A stretch of 64,000 nucleotides of DNA from Tridacna crocea (GCA_943736015.1 OX031072.1:10877501-10941500); one strand, 5' to 3'. Positions 1-11,734 are shown, counted from the first letter of the stretch. Program-made: numbers and translations. Notes: generated by a model not told the origin, from the letters alone.

Positions 1-1082
1 ACTGTCTATTGCATCTTCGCGAGCCAAGTTTACGATCACTACGTGGATCTTACCTTGGCTGATTGAGCCCGATTTCGAGATTTCTGCGATGCGCCCTCTA
101 TTGGATGCTGGTTATTACCCCCCTTTACATAATATTTCAAAAAGCAAATGAAATATCGTTTTACTAACCGCTTACGAATACACATGAAGCGATAAGCATA
201 CATCAACGTGGGTTTCCATATATGTTTTACCTTCTGTTCGAAAGGTAGCGACCTTGTTCAATTTTTTATCAAAGATGAAATGCTACGAGCGATTTCATTC
301 GTTGCAGCTAGAGTGGGCTGCATCCAATGAAAAAGTGCATAGGGTGAATGTAAAAATCAAGCTCGATCTGCCAAGGGTAGAGTAGCGCAGTGAATCGTCG
401 GCCTTGGCTTGCAAGGATGTGTCTATTGCGTCTCGTTATACATAGATTTCAAATACTGCTATAGCTTTTTCACGAAACAAGAACAACAAATAACGATTTT
501 CTTGTCTCGATAGAGGCGTCTTTACCTGATTATTTAGTTATAAATATGCAAAGGAGCATTTTAAAAGACCATAATTTGATTGAATTTGCGGTGAGTCAGG
601 AATATCTTGTAAAACACGCTAGGAAATACATTTAGATACGAGCCATACTCCGAGTGTGAAAAGTGGATTTATAACGCTTCTGCAAAAATCATCTACATCT
701 ACCTACTTGTAGGTCAATCTGCGCAGGCTGGCATGAGTACAAACTTTTTGCTAGTAATCAATTTTCTGCATGGTAAAGACAGGTCTACTTTATGATTCAG
801 GTGATTGTTACAGGCACCTAGGAAGCATTTTAAGATGGGTGGGTGGGGGGGCTAACTTCGAAATACTGAGAGTTTTTTGAGTGGTCATTGCATTTTACTA
901 AAACTCATATTTTAGTTACTATGATTTTCAAAATTATTGGGGGGGGGGGGGGGGGGGTAAGGGAGACTAAGCCCCCCCCCAAGTCCCCGTTCCTACGGGC
1001 CTGTGTTTTAGACAAAAAAAGGATTTCATGGGTCGACAGTAATGTAATGACTGTACTTGGTATGATGCATCGCGTAGATTCA
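1..1082. other. Non-genic stretch with a D-family fragment
   Basis: No coding signal is recognised. Positions about 660-810 resemble the inner part of a D-type palindromic element (CTGCGCAGGCT centre, then a tract like TTTTCTGCATG). A 19-base G run lies at 939-957 and a 9-base C run at 972-980. The open frame crossing the G run is treated as spurious. Confidence 0.5.
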
Positions 1083-1313
1083 TTAACCTTTTATCAAACA
1101 ACAAAAATTTAGACTTGTGCATATTGAAAACATTTGCAGATGACGAAATAGATGTGGCTCAAAAATTGAAATTTGTTTTGTAAAAAGGGTAGAGAACACT
1201 GTGGGAAAAGGAGAAAGTGCTGGTTACCAGCATTTTATCCTTTTCCCTCAATGTTTTCTAAAGACTTCTTTCTCAGGGTCGTCAAAAGTAGGGATTGTGT
1301 GGTAACGGGTTAA
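1083..1313 (+). mobile_element. Family A TTAA MITE
   Basis: TTAA at both ends (1083-1086, 1310-1313), a left end like CCTTTTATCAAAC, the inner block ATTTGCAGATGACGAAAT, and an imperfect central hairpin around 1195-1260. Complete but diverged. TTAA target plus CCCTT-type ends is the pattern of piggyBac-mobilised non-autonomous elements (inference; no transposase is present). Confidence 0.85.
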
Positions 1314-1471
1314 AACCCCTTTTTTCCGAGCAGTGATCATTTAATTTTGTTTGTTGAAAGCGTAAAAACACTGGACGGTTATAGTTAGAATTAGATCTAG
1401 ACTAGTACGAATCCCAAGCACTGATGTGCCGATGCCTAATTAAAATGAGGCTAAAATTGTGTAAGTTGTCT

Positions 1472-1570
1472 TTGATAAGGTAGACAGACATTTTCTCCCT
1501 TTTCCACAAAGTTTTTTAAATGTCTTCTTTCTTGAAGCCGTCAAAAGTCGGCATTGTATGGTAAAGGGTT
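1472..1570 (+). mobile_element. Family A MITE, right half only
   Basis: Only the part from the hairpin's right arm (TTTTCTCCCTTTTCCACAAAG) to the right end (GGTAAAGGGTT) is present. Confidence 0.6.
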
Positions 1571-3344
1571 GAAGTACAATACGTCCATTTTGCAAATAAG
1601 ATTAGAACACCTTTTGTTTTGAGACTAAATAAGAGCATCAGTACCGCTAATTCTGAATTGCCCTTCGTATGACGTCATTGTGTTTAACGTTTCTTAAAAG
1701 AACTGAAAATACAATGAAGATGACAATCTGTTATTCCACATTCGGTCGAAGCGGAAGTCCCCCGCAAAAAAAGGAGTTTTAAGACCAGGTAAAAAGTAAA
1801 CAAAAGATAGCACGACCGGTCAACTTTGACTTACTTTAAATTTCTTCTTTTTTTTTTTCAGTGACTAACACTTGGACCGACTGTTCAATAACATAGTGTC
1901 TGCATCACAACAATTTCTGCACTGATAAATTATAGGATTTAAATATATATGATATTTAACGTATGCGTTGTACACTTTTGACCGCTAAGATTAATAATCA
2001 ACTGACATTCCCATAAAGACTGATTCCTGGTTTCCAGGGAACCAGCAACAAAGTCTCTTTTCCTCATGCAGAAATTTTTTATTGTCGCTCGTTCCCTGGG
2101 GTCCAATTTCTTAGAATGCTCTACATGTTGTCACTCGTTGCTTACCATAAGGGTATTGCTATACCACGTGATCCCTAGTTTTAACGACAATTTTGAGGAA
2201 GGAGTTTTATTGCAAAAAAGGTGGAAAAGGGAGAACACTTCTCGAGTAAAAGATGATGGGTTTGATTTTAAAGCTCTATAAACAACCCTGTGTTTAAACG
2301 AATTCGATTCAACAGGTTCTAGAAAAGTGCTTTGTGCTCTCATCGCTTAGTAGAACCTTTCATGAAGGTTAAAATAAAAAGAAATAGTTTTCAAGTTCCG
2401 TTTGTAAAAGTTTCAGAAAAAATCATGGTTCTCAAAGACGAAAGTATAAAGCCTTCTGTTGGATGACTTTGAAAAAAAACAAAAACAGATCCAAATATAT
2501 ATAGATCTATAAGAAGTGTACAACTTTTGAACAACACCCGTAGCCGCCGTTTTGAAAACAATCACGTGATGGCCACGTGATTTTTGACAGCCGACGGGAA
2601 ACACTTTCCTGTGGTAGGTTTAATTTAATCTGTCAAAATTCGTATTTCTGTTTTTTCACACATTAATTTTCAAATTCAGAAAAAAAGTAACAGCAAAATG
2701 ATTGAAATCAATCGTGATGAAAAATAAATAGGGATTACTCACCTGTTTCGTCCTCATTCTAGATATATAGACAAGCTTTTTTTTGCGTTTGCTTGGGCTA
2801 CTTACACAAAAACTGATGACGTCATTTGACTTCGGATACATGCTCTCGTAGAACGATCGACCGATTTAGGAGTCCAGCCGAAATAGGTAACTGTGAACGA
2901 TACCAGATCTAATTTGATAATGAAACCACGTACCATTTTCGCTCCGGATTCCTCCTTTGTTGTCAAGAGACTGCTTCGTGGTTGTGCTACACTGCGTTTT
3001 TTTCCTAGATCTATCATATTTACCATTTATTTTGTCTACAAGTCGGGCGAATCATATGTTTTGGTGACTCTTTGACATTCATGTTGAATAACAGACTCGA
3101 AAACGAGAAATCATTTGCTGTTCTCTCCAAAAATCAAATAGAAATCTCTTTCTTGGTTTTTCGACGTTCTCTTTTGTAGAGAGTATTTCAATTTCCCGGC
3201 TTAGCTTTGCGCGATAATAAAAATCCGGAACCCAGCACAGGTAGTTTAGAAAAGGTTAATCGACGGGTCCGTAGGGAAAATTCACTACTAAAGTTCATTT
3301 TGCAGTTCTGCACATATAATCATTTGGGATTATACTAATCTTCA
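1571..3344. other. Non-genic stretch
   Basis: No gene is recognised. It holds the first copy of a 160-bp direct repeat (2163-2325, listed separately). The part 1707-1885 shares inverted blocks with 4515-4700 (for example CTAACACTTGGACC), suggesting one more degraded palindromic element. Short open frames here have no recognisable domain. Confidence 0.4.
2163..2325 (+). repeat. Direct repeat, copy 1
   Basis: The stretch from CACGTGATCCCTAG to AACAGGTTCT matches 3345-3500 in the same orientation, including AAAGATGATGGGTTT and ATAAACAACCCTGTGTT. Copy 2 runs into a family A hairpin; copy 1 does not. Confidence 0.7.
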
Positions 3345-3500
3345 CATGATCCATAGTTTTAACGACAATCTTGATTGCAAAAAAAAAATAAAAGATGGAA
3401 AAGGGAGAAAAGTTCTCAAGGAAAAGATGATGGGTTTAACTTTAAAGCTCCATAAACAACCCTGTGTTCAAACGAATTTGAGTAAACAGGTTCTTGAAAA
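3345..3500 (+). repeat. Direct repeat, copy 2
   Basis: Second copy of the 2163-2325 repeat, followed at once by a degenerate family A hairpin (GAAAACATTGTGGGAAAAGG at 3498-3517), so copy 2 is interrupted by or fused to a MITE. Confidence 0.7.
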
Positions 3501-3655
3501 CATTGTGGGAAAAGGAGAAAACGCTGTTAACCAGCATTTTCTCTTTTTTTCTCGCAATGTTTTCTGCATGTTCCCAAACCAGTAACCATTTGACTTTGTC
3601 GTCTGTAAATAATTTCGATTTGGACAAGTCTAAAGTCATTTTGTCGTCTGCTTCA
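3489..3655 (-). mobile_element. Degenerate family A MITE
   Basis: The hairpin arms are recognisable but mismatched (TTCTCGCAATG). Inverted inner blocks follow (GTCGTCTGTAAAT, ATTTGGACAAGTCTAAAG). The terminal TTAA sites are lost. Confidence 0.6.
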
Positions 3656-3700
3656 AAGATAGATACCACATCTGGGAAATACCGATCTAAATAACTCGTC

Positions 3701-3902
3701 TTAACCCAAAAGCTGCCGAGTGCGACTCATTGACATTTTGCAGACAGTGTAGATCAAGGAATGTGCAGTCTGATCTTGGATCTACTCTGTTCGATAAGAA
3801 GATTTTTTTTTCGTCAAAAATTTAGTTTGATTAACATTTTTCTGTTTCTTACTATCAGTTTAAACGTTTTTCTTTTAATCTATTCGGCAGGATAAGGATC
3901 AA
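3701..3902 (+). mobile_element. Family B TTAA MITE
   Basis: Begins TTAACCCAAAAGCTGC, has the GACAGTGTAGATCAAGG...CTTGGATCTACTCTGTTCG hairpin with a deleted left arm, and ends CGGCAGGATAAGGATCAA. Its right end overlaps the next element. Confidence 0.75.
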
Positions 3903-4107
3903 CCTTTTTCTGCTATATAATTGAAAAGAAACGTTTTAAGCCGAAAGTAAAAAAAATCAAGTTTACTATTTCAATACTATTTTTGGGAAAAAATATGTTC
4001 TTATCGGACAGTGTAGAACCATCAAGAGTACACGTTTTCTGCAGTCTGATCCTGATCTGTACTATCGGCTAAAGATTCTTGAGTCACGCTTGTCAGCCTA
4101 AGGGTTC
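3899..4107 (-). mobile_element. Family B MITE, reversed
   Basis: Begins at the degenerate site TCAA shared with the preceding copy and ends GTCAGCCTAAGGGTTCA, i.e. the reverse complement of a family B left end. The central hairpin (GGACAGTGTAGAACC...) is diverged. Confidence 0.7.
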
Positions 4108-5299
4108 ATTTCGCTGCAATGCCGACTCTATCCAATAGGGAATAATTGAAACGCGTAATTTATTGCAACTTACAGAAATGTGTTATTATTTTTATTACGT
4201 TCTTCGAGGAAATACAAAAAAAAAAAACATGTACGTAGAATGTGATAAAATGGACACATTGTAAATGCGTTTCTTTTTATGTATCTCTGGAGTCATTGTC
4301 ACTTTTAATGTCCCTTGAAGTTAAAGTTTTATGGTAGCACTTTGTGATAAATTTTCCATCACAAGAGGAAACGCACTTTTAGTAGATGGAACAACACCAT
4401 ATACAGCCAGCAGCGTATTGGAATATTTGAAGGAATAATAAAGGCCAAACGTAAACATAGCGAGTGTTTTTAAAAAGATGTATTTGAATTAATATCAAAC
4501 CATTTAAAAGTATGGGAATTATTGAGAAGATGACAACCTGTCAACTTACGATCGGTCCAAGTGTTAGTCGCTGACAGAGAAATTATTTTCAAAACTGGGT
4601 GAAAATCTGCCAGGTAGCTGTGTCTTTTGTTTACTTTTTGCCTGATTTTCTGCCTGTGACTTACACGTGGTCTGACAAGGCGATAATAGACGACCATCTT
4701 CACAATATTATCCATACTTTTAAGAGGTACGATTTAAATCTAAATGTATAATGACACCTGCTTTAAGATTTCTGCCTTTAATTGAATTGAGAGTTCATTC
4801 TCGTTCTAGAACAAGATATTCGTTGTAGTTCTTGACCGCTCTAGTTCTTGTTCGTTCTTGTTCTTAGTCTTGTTCATTCTAGATCTTAGTCCTGTTCGTT
4901 ATTGTTCTAATTCACGTTCTTTGTAGTTCTTTTTCGCTCCTATTCCTCCATGAAACTTCAATTTTTTCTTTTTCATTTCTCTTCGTCTTCGTCTTCTTCT
5001 TCATCTTCTTGTTCGTGTTCTTCTTCTTCTTCTTCTTCTTCTCCTCCTTTTCTGCGTTCGAATCGATTATATTGAAATCTTTTGTTCCAGAGACTTAAAA
5101 ATTGGGTATGGCATGGATGTATAATTCACTTCGATCGGAATACAAAGTAATCATTTTTCTCCCTCCTTTAAAATAAATACTTTTATCCACCAACATTCCC
5201 TATTTGTATTGACGTTTTATCACAGCAAAGCTCCTCGTGTTTCATGCCGACTTTTCTCAAGGGAAAGACAATATTGTTAATTATTGATGTATCAAGCTA
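4108..5299. other. Non-genic stretch with pyrimidine-rich tract
   Basis: No gene seen. 4795-5050 is a low-complexity GTTCTTGTTCTT tract grading into (CTT)n. The rest is AT-rich without recognised elements apart from the weak palindromic similarity at 4515-4700. Confidence 0.45.
4795..5050. repeat. Low-complexity GTTCTT/CTT tract
   Basis: Imprecise repeats of TTCTTGTTCTTG and then TCTTCTTCTTC; microsatellite-like. Confidence 0.75.
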
Positions 5300-5525
5300 G
5301 ATTAACCCTTTTCCAGATGATAAAGTTTAAACTCTTCCCATTTCAGATCACCCGAAAACGACAAATTCGGACTTAGTATAAGTGAGTTTAGATTTTTAGC
5401 TTTTTCTTCTGATGAGGTAGACAACATTGTGCGAAAAGGAGAAATTGTTGCTTACCAGCATTTTCTCCCTTTTCAGCGATGATTTCTCAAGCTTACTGTC
5501 TCAGGATTAAAACTAGGGAACGTCT
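5300..5525 (+). mobile_element. Degenerate family A MITE
   Basis: Blocks in family A order: AACGACAAATTCGGAC, a hairpin CATTGTGCGAAAAGGAG with mutated right arm CCCTTTTCAGCGATG, then CTGTCTCAGG. Ends not preserved. A further truncated copy (GCCACAATATTTTT ... GTTTGGTAAAGCG) lies at about 5680-5745. Confidence 0.5.
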
Positions 5526-5944
5526 ATTAAAGTATTAATTCTACAATAAGTTACAAAATTCAGACAGTCCAAGTTGAAGCCAATGTAGACGAGAATCTCT
5601 ATTTTAAAACTGAGCCAAAAATAAAACCTGTCATTCAACAGATTAAGAAATACAATTTTCTAGTTTATGTCCTTTGCCACAATATTTTTAATCTTTCTTT
5701 GCCGAGGTCGTTAAAACTCTCGGTTGTTTGGTAAAGCGCTGAACTGTGATTTTTATCTGGAAATAGTCCTACAAATTCTTGTTTTTAAAAATGAACAATG
5801 TTATTGCCAAAAAGTTTAAGTTCTGTATAGTCCGATCTTGATTTAAACTGTCAGTGAACGCACCTGAAGTTCTTCGAAGCATTCTAGCGATCAGATGTAG
5901 TAAACAGTCTTGTTTTGCATGACAACCATATCGGCTGACAAACA

Positions 5945-6437
5945 TGTATCAGAAACTCCACCGATCCTTCTATCCTCCTTTCGATCCTTATATCTTTCAA
6001 TCGAACCTTCTATCCTCCCTTCGATCCTTCTATCTTTCCAATTTCCACCGATCCTACTATCCTTCCTTCGATCCTTTCCTGCGAACTTGCTTCGATCCTT
6101 TCCTTTATTTCTTCGAACCTTCTCTCGATACTACCTTCCTTTGGTCCTGTCTTTGATCCTTCGATCCTTCGTTAGATCAGGCTCCTTTGATCCTTCGATC
6201 CTCTCCTTCGATCCTTCTTTCGATCCTTCCATTAATCTTTCGATCGTCTCCTTCGATCATTATGGAATTTTTTATCTTTCGAGACTTTCTTCTATCCTTC
6301 GATCCTTCGATCCTTCTTTCATTCAAACCATAATCCTTTCCTCGATCCATTCATCCTTCTTTCGCTCATCCCTTCTATCCTTCGTTCCCTCGCTCTTCAT
6401 TCGATCCTTGCTTCGATCCTTCGATGCTTTGATCCTT
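5945..6437. repeat. TTCGATCC low-complexity satellite
   Basis: About 490 bp of irregular repeats of CTTCGATCCTTCTTTCGATC with variants CTATCC, GAACC and ATCTTTC. Two overlapping frames stay open only because of composition (Ser/Phe/Leu/Arg-rich), so it is not annotated as coding. Confidence 0.85.
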
Positions 6438-6714
6438 TGATGCTTCCTTCCTTCTTTCCAAAATATTTTAATGGGTTAAAAATGATAAAGAAAATTATAC
6501 AAATCACTTGGATAACTCAAAATTCATGTAGAGAAAGTTACAATATCAATGTGACACAGGAAAAAAAAATCTCTAGCTTAAGGCAGTCTCTCGTTGTCAA
6601 AAATGTTCTCAAAGAAAAACTGTGGTAAACATGATAAGAAATTGTTTGAAGATTCAATCACGTTTTCAAGTCGATACTAAAAAGCTTCTTATTGCGTTTT
6701 CAATTCCTCCAGAA

Positions 6715-6838
6715 AAATCAGATATATTTCACTGTACAGAACCAAGATCAGACTTCACAAACTGTGCAGTTTGATCTTAGATATACACTGTCTGCAAATG
6801 CAGGCTGAATCTTGCCGAGCAGCCTAGGTGTAAAAAGA
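6715..6838 (-). mobile_element. Family B MITE fragment
   Basis: Hairpin CCAAGATCAGACTTCAC...GTGCAGTTTGATCTTAG followed by GAGCAGCCTAGG, a reversed family B left end. The outer right part is missing. Confidence 0.65.
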
Positions 6839-6896
6839 AGAGGGTCATTAATTTAACATGACCCTCTTATCTTTAAATCCGAATTGATGTCATTAG

Positions 6897-7105
6897 CCCC
6901 TAACCTTTGAGGAGCGAATCACTGACATTTTGCGGACAGCGTAGATCAAGATCAGACTGCACAGAACATGCAGTCTGATCTTGGATCTACACTGTCCGAA
7001 AAGGAGATATTATCCCCCAAAAACAAAACGGTGAAATAGCACAATGTGTGTTTTTACTATCGAAATGAAACTTTCATTCTTGTTATTTAGCAGGATAAGG
7101 GTTAA
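6897..7105 (+). mobile_element. Family B TTAA MITE
   Basis: Well-preserved copy: GCGGACAGCGTAGATCAAG, hairpin arms around AGATCAGACTGCACAG / TGCAGTCTGATCTTGG, GTCCGAAAAGGAGATATT, right end AGCAGGATAAGGGTTAA. Confidence 0.85.
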
Positions 7106-7201
7106 CAGCAAATCGGTTTTGTTTTCTAGAAATAAAACAAAAGATAACCGAATTTCAGCGGAAGCTGTTTAACGAGCACTTTTTGTCATCATTAAATTCT
7201 C

Positions 7202-7430
7202 TTAACCCATTACCACACAATCCCTACTTTTGACGCCCCTAAGAAAGAAGTCTTTGGAAAACATTGTGGGAAAAGGAGAAAATGCTGGTAACCAGCATTT
7301 TCTCCTTTTCCCGCAATGTTTTCTGCTCTTCACAAAACAAGTTTCAAACCTTCAGTCACTTTTATTTTGTCGTCAGCAAATACTTTCAATTTGGACCAGT
7401 CTAAAATATTGTCGTTTGGTAATGGGTTAA
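7202..7430 (-). mobile_element. Family A TTAA MITE
   Basis: Intact: TTAACCCATTACCACACAAT at the left, ATGGGTTAA at the right. The central hairpin at about 7256-7322 is near-perfect, with a GGTAACC centre. A good reference copy for the family. Confidence 0.92.
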
Positions 7431-8164
7431 AATATTTGTCTTTGGTATTTGTTTGAATGATCAACCCTTGAAATGCACTTTTGCAAAGGTTTCGTTATTT
7501 TTTTCTTTTTAAACTTTTTGCACAAAGTTGTCTTTTTATTTCGAAACATGCCTTGTTCACAAAAAAAAAAAACCACGAGTCTCCGAAAACATTTGAGCTA
7601 AAAAGACTGCCCACTGAGTCACAGTAGACTCTTCAATATTTTATGTTTTAGATAAAGATAATTAACACTTTCAACTCCAAATGAATATACTTCGACCTGT
7701 TTTGACAGCTCTAAATACAACCCATTAAAATTTACATATATTTTGATTGTATAAGCTTGACTACAGAAGCGGACGGTATAGATAAAAGATCAGACGGCAC
7801 GTTTTGTGCAGTCTGATCTTGATCTATGCCCTCCGCAAAAGTAACTGTTTTTCGCTATGGCACCGAAATGGTTACTAGCAAAATTTGTTCGCGTATGAAT
7901 AATGGTGTTGTCTTTATAGGTCTAAAATGGCTAATAAATCTTAGTTCTGTTTGACAAATGCTCTCACGCGATTTCGTATAAATTTGTAAAATTAAATCAA
8001 CCAAGATATACGGGATAGATTGCATGGATAGAAATGTAAAGAATCAATGTTTAGTACTTTTGTAATTCGATCTACCCGCCCCCCCTCTAAACTCCCAGCA
8101 AATTTATTACACAAGAATGAAAACAGTCGTGTAAATTGAAAAAGATAAGCATGAAGTAATTCTA
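7431..8164. other. Non-genic stretch with one B hairpin
   Basis: AT-rich and without recognised genes. At 7768-7848 a family B hairpin remnant (AGATCAGACGGCAC...GTGCAGTCTGATCTTG) sits between GCGGACGGTATAG and CCTCCGCAAAAG. Confidence 0.5.
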
Positions 8165-8440
8165 TATGCATGGTTGCCGAGCACAAAAGCGCAGTCAGTA
8201 AAGTGCAGGACTCGATTCCCGGCCCGACCAATTTCTTTCTAAGGGTTGATGATAGTCATTGTGATAGGATTCATTCCTTTCTCACCTCTGACCATTGTAT
8301 CTACGATGGACACGTGTTGAGAAGATCTATTGGTAAGAGAAACTCTCAGGAAAGCTGGGATAGGTGCACTGACCGTCGCGATACAACCGAAATAATGTCG
8401 AAGACGGCCTTAAACACCATATAATCAATATCGATACGTC
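8165..8440 (+). mobile_element. tRNA-derived SINE (S1)
   Basis: Head with a B-box-like GACTCGATTCCC at about 8209, middle CATTCCTTTCTCACCTCTGACC, 3' domain GGTAAGAGAAACTCTCAGG ... GACCGTCGCGATACAACC ... GGCCTTAAACACCATATAATCAA. The same 3' domain recurs in the other SINEs of the window. The open frame across it is not a gene. Confidence 0.8.
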
Positions 8441-9209
8441 AGCGAACGACAGATTAAATGTGACTTCAAGAAAATATTGACGCGTAACATCGAAGGCATC
8501 GCAAATCAGTTGTTTCTGAAAAAAAAAGGGACATCATAGCATTTAAAAAATTGACCAAAGTAAATTTATGCAGAACTCGGTGAGAAATGAATTTAGGAGT
8601 CCTAGACAATCAGTAGAGTGCAACTTAAAAAAAAGAAACAAATAATTAGACACAGTAAGAGCCATTCTTCGGCGAAATTTTACATAGTTTCAGTTGGAGC
8701 TGTGAAGAAACAGTTTTCGAGCTATGTACAAAATCAGTTATCATTCGACAACCAACACAAGAAAAAATATTAAAACTAGGCTCTAAATTACCGAATTAAT
8801 ATTAAAAAGGGTGTGAAATTGGTTACAAAATTATCAAAGTACAAAATGGCCAAAGTAAGAAGTAAAGATGGGTACGAAATGGCGTAGGTATGAAATGACC
8901 TAGTTACGAAATGACTGGAGACGAAGTAAACAATATGGCTGCCTGCGTAGGTACTTTTCAAAACCGAATAAAATGTAGTGCCGCCGTACGACAGATTAAA
9001 TGTGATAAAGAAACTGAAATTCCTCAGGTAAAAAAGGTAGAGTAGAATTCATTGTGTAAAAAAGAGACCATGTTGCTTAGGCTACCTGCATTTTGTACTT
9101 CAGTGATTACGTCACTATATCTAAAAATACAAAGTAAAAAAAGCAAAACAAGGGTTACAAAAATGCACATATTTTGTTGCATACATATGTAATGGTATTT
9201 GGCAGGAAT
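8441..9209. other. Non-genic stretch
   Basis: No gene or complete element recognised. 8835-8930 shows short imperfect repeats of TACGAAATGNC. A CGACAGATTAAATGTGA motif occurs twice (about 8446 and 8990). Confidence 0.4.
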
Positions 9210-9400
9210 ATAACCCTTTACCAAACAATGTCGACTTTTAACGACCCTTGGAAAGGAGCCTTTTGAAAACATTTTGGGAAAAGGAGAAAATGCTGGTGAC
9301 CAGCATTTTCTTCTTTTCCCAAAATGCTTTCTAATCCGTCAAAAAAATGATTGCACTGTTTGACCCACATTTAAATTGTCGTCTGCAAATGCTTTCAATG
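9210..9400 (-). mobile_element. Family A MITE, truncated at right
   Basis: Starts ATAACCCTTTACCAAACAAT, has hairpin AACATTTTGGGAAAAGGAG with matching compensatory arm CTTTTCCCAAAATG, and stops in the inner block at GCAAATGCTTTCAATG. Confidence 0.8.
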
Positions 9401-10039
9401 CAAACAAAACAGAATGCCTTGAATTTGCAAAATCACTACAAAATGTTTGTAATTGGTAATTTGCAAATTATTCGACATGCGCATATCCACGTATACAGTA
9501 TTCTTTTTTATGAATGATATATGTAATTTCTCCCCTTTTTTGGTTCAATCTCTTTCGCCACAAGAACTAGAACTATGAACTATGTACGTTTTTATCCAGG
9601 GTTAAATGCATTCTATCATTGCAAATGAAAGACAAAAAAGCACACGGTGTCATTTAGCGTGACTCGTAAGATGATTAAAGATCTTTTGATCGACCGCAAT
9701 CCACGGCCAGGAAGGATGGTCGTTCTTTATCTGACATGTTCGACAACTGGTGTTTAACTTTCCTTAAATTTATGGTAATGATCATTTCTAAAACGCTTAC
9801 GATTACGACGACATCGTAGCATTTTCTTATTATCAAAGCATTGAAAGTGCTGGTGCAAACAAAGAGTTGATGAACCATTTTTCAAGTGGCATAGTTAAGA
9901 TTGTCATCACCTAACTCGTATACGTGTGATTCATGCTTTGGCAAAAATGATTTAATAAATCTCTATGATCCCTGTAACAAAGCAACTCATCAGATAATGA
10001 TGATAGTAGATAATTAATACCCGTTCTTTTACTCTGTAC
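9401..10039. other. Non-genic stretch
   Basis: AT-rich sequence with no recognised element or gene. Confidence 0.35.
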
Positions 10040-10222
10040 TAATGACACAAATTCAGACTCGTCGAAACTGAATCCGTTTGCAGACGACAAAATAAAAGTC
10101 ATTTGAAATTTCTTTTGTGAAGGGTAGAAGGTTACCAACATTTTCTCCTTTTCCAACAATATTTTCAAAAGACTTCTATCTCAGTGTCGTAAAAACAAGA
10201 GATTGTTTGGTAAAGGGTTAAA
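10040..10222 (+). mobile_element. Family A MITE with collapsed hairpin
   Basis: Inner block CAGACGACAAAATAAAAG, then only the right hairpin arm (ACCAACATTTTCTCC), then GTTTGGTAAAGGGTTAA. The left hairpin arm is deleted. Confidence 0.75.
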
Positions 10223-10305
10223 CAACCAGCTTAAAAATGAGTGGACTAGTTCTTTGTACTTAGTTGACACAAACTTTTCAATTGTGCTCCTTTTTTTTAC
10301 GATGC

Positions 10306-10484
10306 GTTATTGATGTGCGACTCACTAACCTTTTGCGGACAGTGTAGATCAAAGATCTTTGATATACAATGTCCAATAAGGAGGTATTACCCAATAAATA
10401 TTGTTGAAATAGCAAATTTTAGGTTTCGGTTTCTATTATTGGCTTAAAAGTCTTATTTCACCTTTTTAGCAGGATAAGAGTTAA
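10306..10484 (+). mobile_element. Family B MITE with collapsed hairpin
   Basis: GCGGACAGTGTAGATCAAAG passes straight into ATCTTTGATATACAATG: the middle of the palindrome is deleted symmetrically. Right end AGCAGGATAAGAGTTAA. Confidence 0.8.
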
Positions 10485-10569
10485 TTTATTTCAAAATATG
10501 ACTTAGGAACATGATGTAATCATCTAGAAACTGAAAAAAGGGTGTTTCATACTTAGTAAGTCTGTGCTC

Positions 10570-10778
10570 TTAACCCTTTCCCAAACGACAAACTTTTAGA
10601 CTAGACCAAATTGAAAGCATTTGCAGACAACAATTCAACTCTTGCTGAAAAGATGATTTCTATCTATTATAGGGTAGAAAACATTGTGGGTTACCAACAT
10701 TTTCTCCTTTTCCCACAAAAGGCAAAAGGCTACTATTCCAGACCCGTAAAAACCAGGGATTGTTTGGGAAAGGGTTAA
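10570..10778 (+). mobile_element. Family A (CCCAAAC subtype) MITE
   Basis: TTAACCCTTTCCCAAACGAC at the left, GTTTGGGAAAGGGTTAA at the right. The hairpin's left arm is partly deleted. This subtype has TTTCCCAAAC ends and CAGACCCGTAAAAACCAGG near the right end. Confidence 0.85.
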
Positions 10779-11044
10779 AAGAAAAAAAGGGTGTGTCCAT
10801 GGTACATTATTACTAATTTCGTAGATCAATTATATATGTTACTCCATATACATGTACTTTCAATTACCTAAAGACATCAAAGCCCTTTAAAAAGAGCGGA
10901 AGGACAGGAAAAAGGCGAGTAAATAGGGAAAGCAAGCAAAGAAAAAAAAAGACAATTGTTTTCCCAAAATTCAACTTCGATTCTTCTTGCGACCAGTAAA
11001 AATACCCTCGTTGGTGATGAAACTGTTTGGTCAAAGAAAGTTGA

Positions 11045-11115
11045 TGATGTGGTCTGTGCAGCCTGATCTTGATCAACGCTGTCTGTAAAAACTTCTATGG
11101 AGAGTCACGGGGTTA
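11045..11115 (-). mobile_element. Family B fragment
   Basis: GTGCAGCCTGATCTTGATCA then CTGTCTGTAAAAAC and a right boundary GGGGTTAA; only one hairpin arm remains. Confidence 0.55.
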
Positions 11116-11139
11116 ATACGTTTCCTATGTTATAATCCC

Positions 11140-11300
11140 TGGATAGACAAAAAACCTTGTATATTGATCAGGCTCTAGAGGAAACGGTGACATGCAATTT
11201 TGAGGGCAGCACCCTCTAAGATGAACGTGCTGTCATTGTGATTGAAACGTCCATTTCCTGGTTTATAAGGAGCCTTAATGATCTTCTGTAGTAATAAAAT
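11140..11300 (+). repeat. H repeat, copy 1
   Basis: Its reverse complement matches 57825-57985, for example GCTCTAGAGGAAACGGTGAC, GCACCCTCTAAGATGAACG and GGTTTATAAGGAGCCTTAAT. Family unknown. Confidence 0.65.
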
Positions 11301-11367
11301 AGAGTTTTTTTTTTTGACATCTTTGTCAAGTATAAGACGAATCCTTATCTTCTCTTGATCTCTCTCT

Positions 11368-11370
<3 letters not shown>

Positions 11371-11398
<28 letters not shown>
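11371..11398. repeat. (CT)n microsatellite
   Basis: About 14 uninterrupted CT dinucleotides. Confidence 0.9.
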
Positions 11399-11402
<4 letters not shown>

Positions 11403-11544
11403 GATTTGACCTTTTTTTCTAAAATCCTAAATTGTCTTGCAAAAAGAAAGAAATGACATGTGAGCGGAGTTGGGGCTGTAAAATTGTAGGCTCTCTTTGT
11501 TCGTTTTTTTTTTCGGTAGAAGGCTTTTGAAAAAGTAAGAGTGT

Positions 11545-11710
11545 ACAAAATAAGAAAATGCTGACGCTAGTAAGAAGCTTTTCCTTGTTTTTCCACAATG
11601 CTGTCAATCATCTCAAAGACATTTCCAGCTTTTTGAGTTACATTTTATTTTCGTCTGCCTTAGTTTAAAATTTGGACGAGTCCACAATTCTGTCTTCTGT
11701 TACATAGTTT
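11545..11710 (-). mobile_element. Highly degenerate family A MITE
   Basis: GAAAATGCTGACGCTAG, TTTTTCCACAATGCTGTC and TTTCGTCTGCCTTAG appear in the order of a reversed family A element. Confidence 0.4.
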
Positions 11711-11734
11711 GATAAGGCCTTGATTGTCAATCTG

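Noticed and set aside
5910-6440. 176-codon open frame rich in Ser/Phe/Leu/Arg
   Set aside because: It lies wholly in the TTCGATCC low-complexity tract; two frames are open at once and no domain is recognisable.
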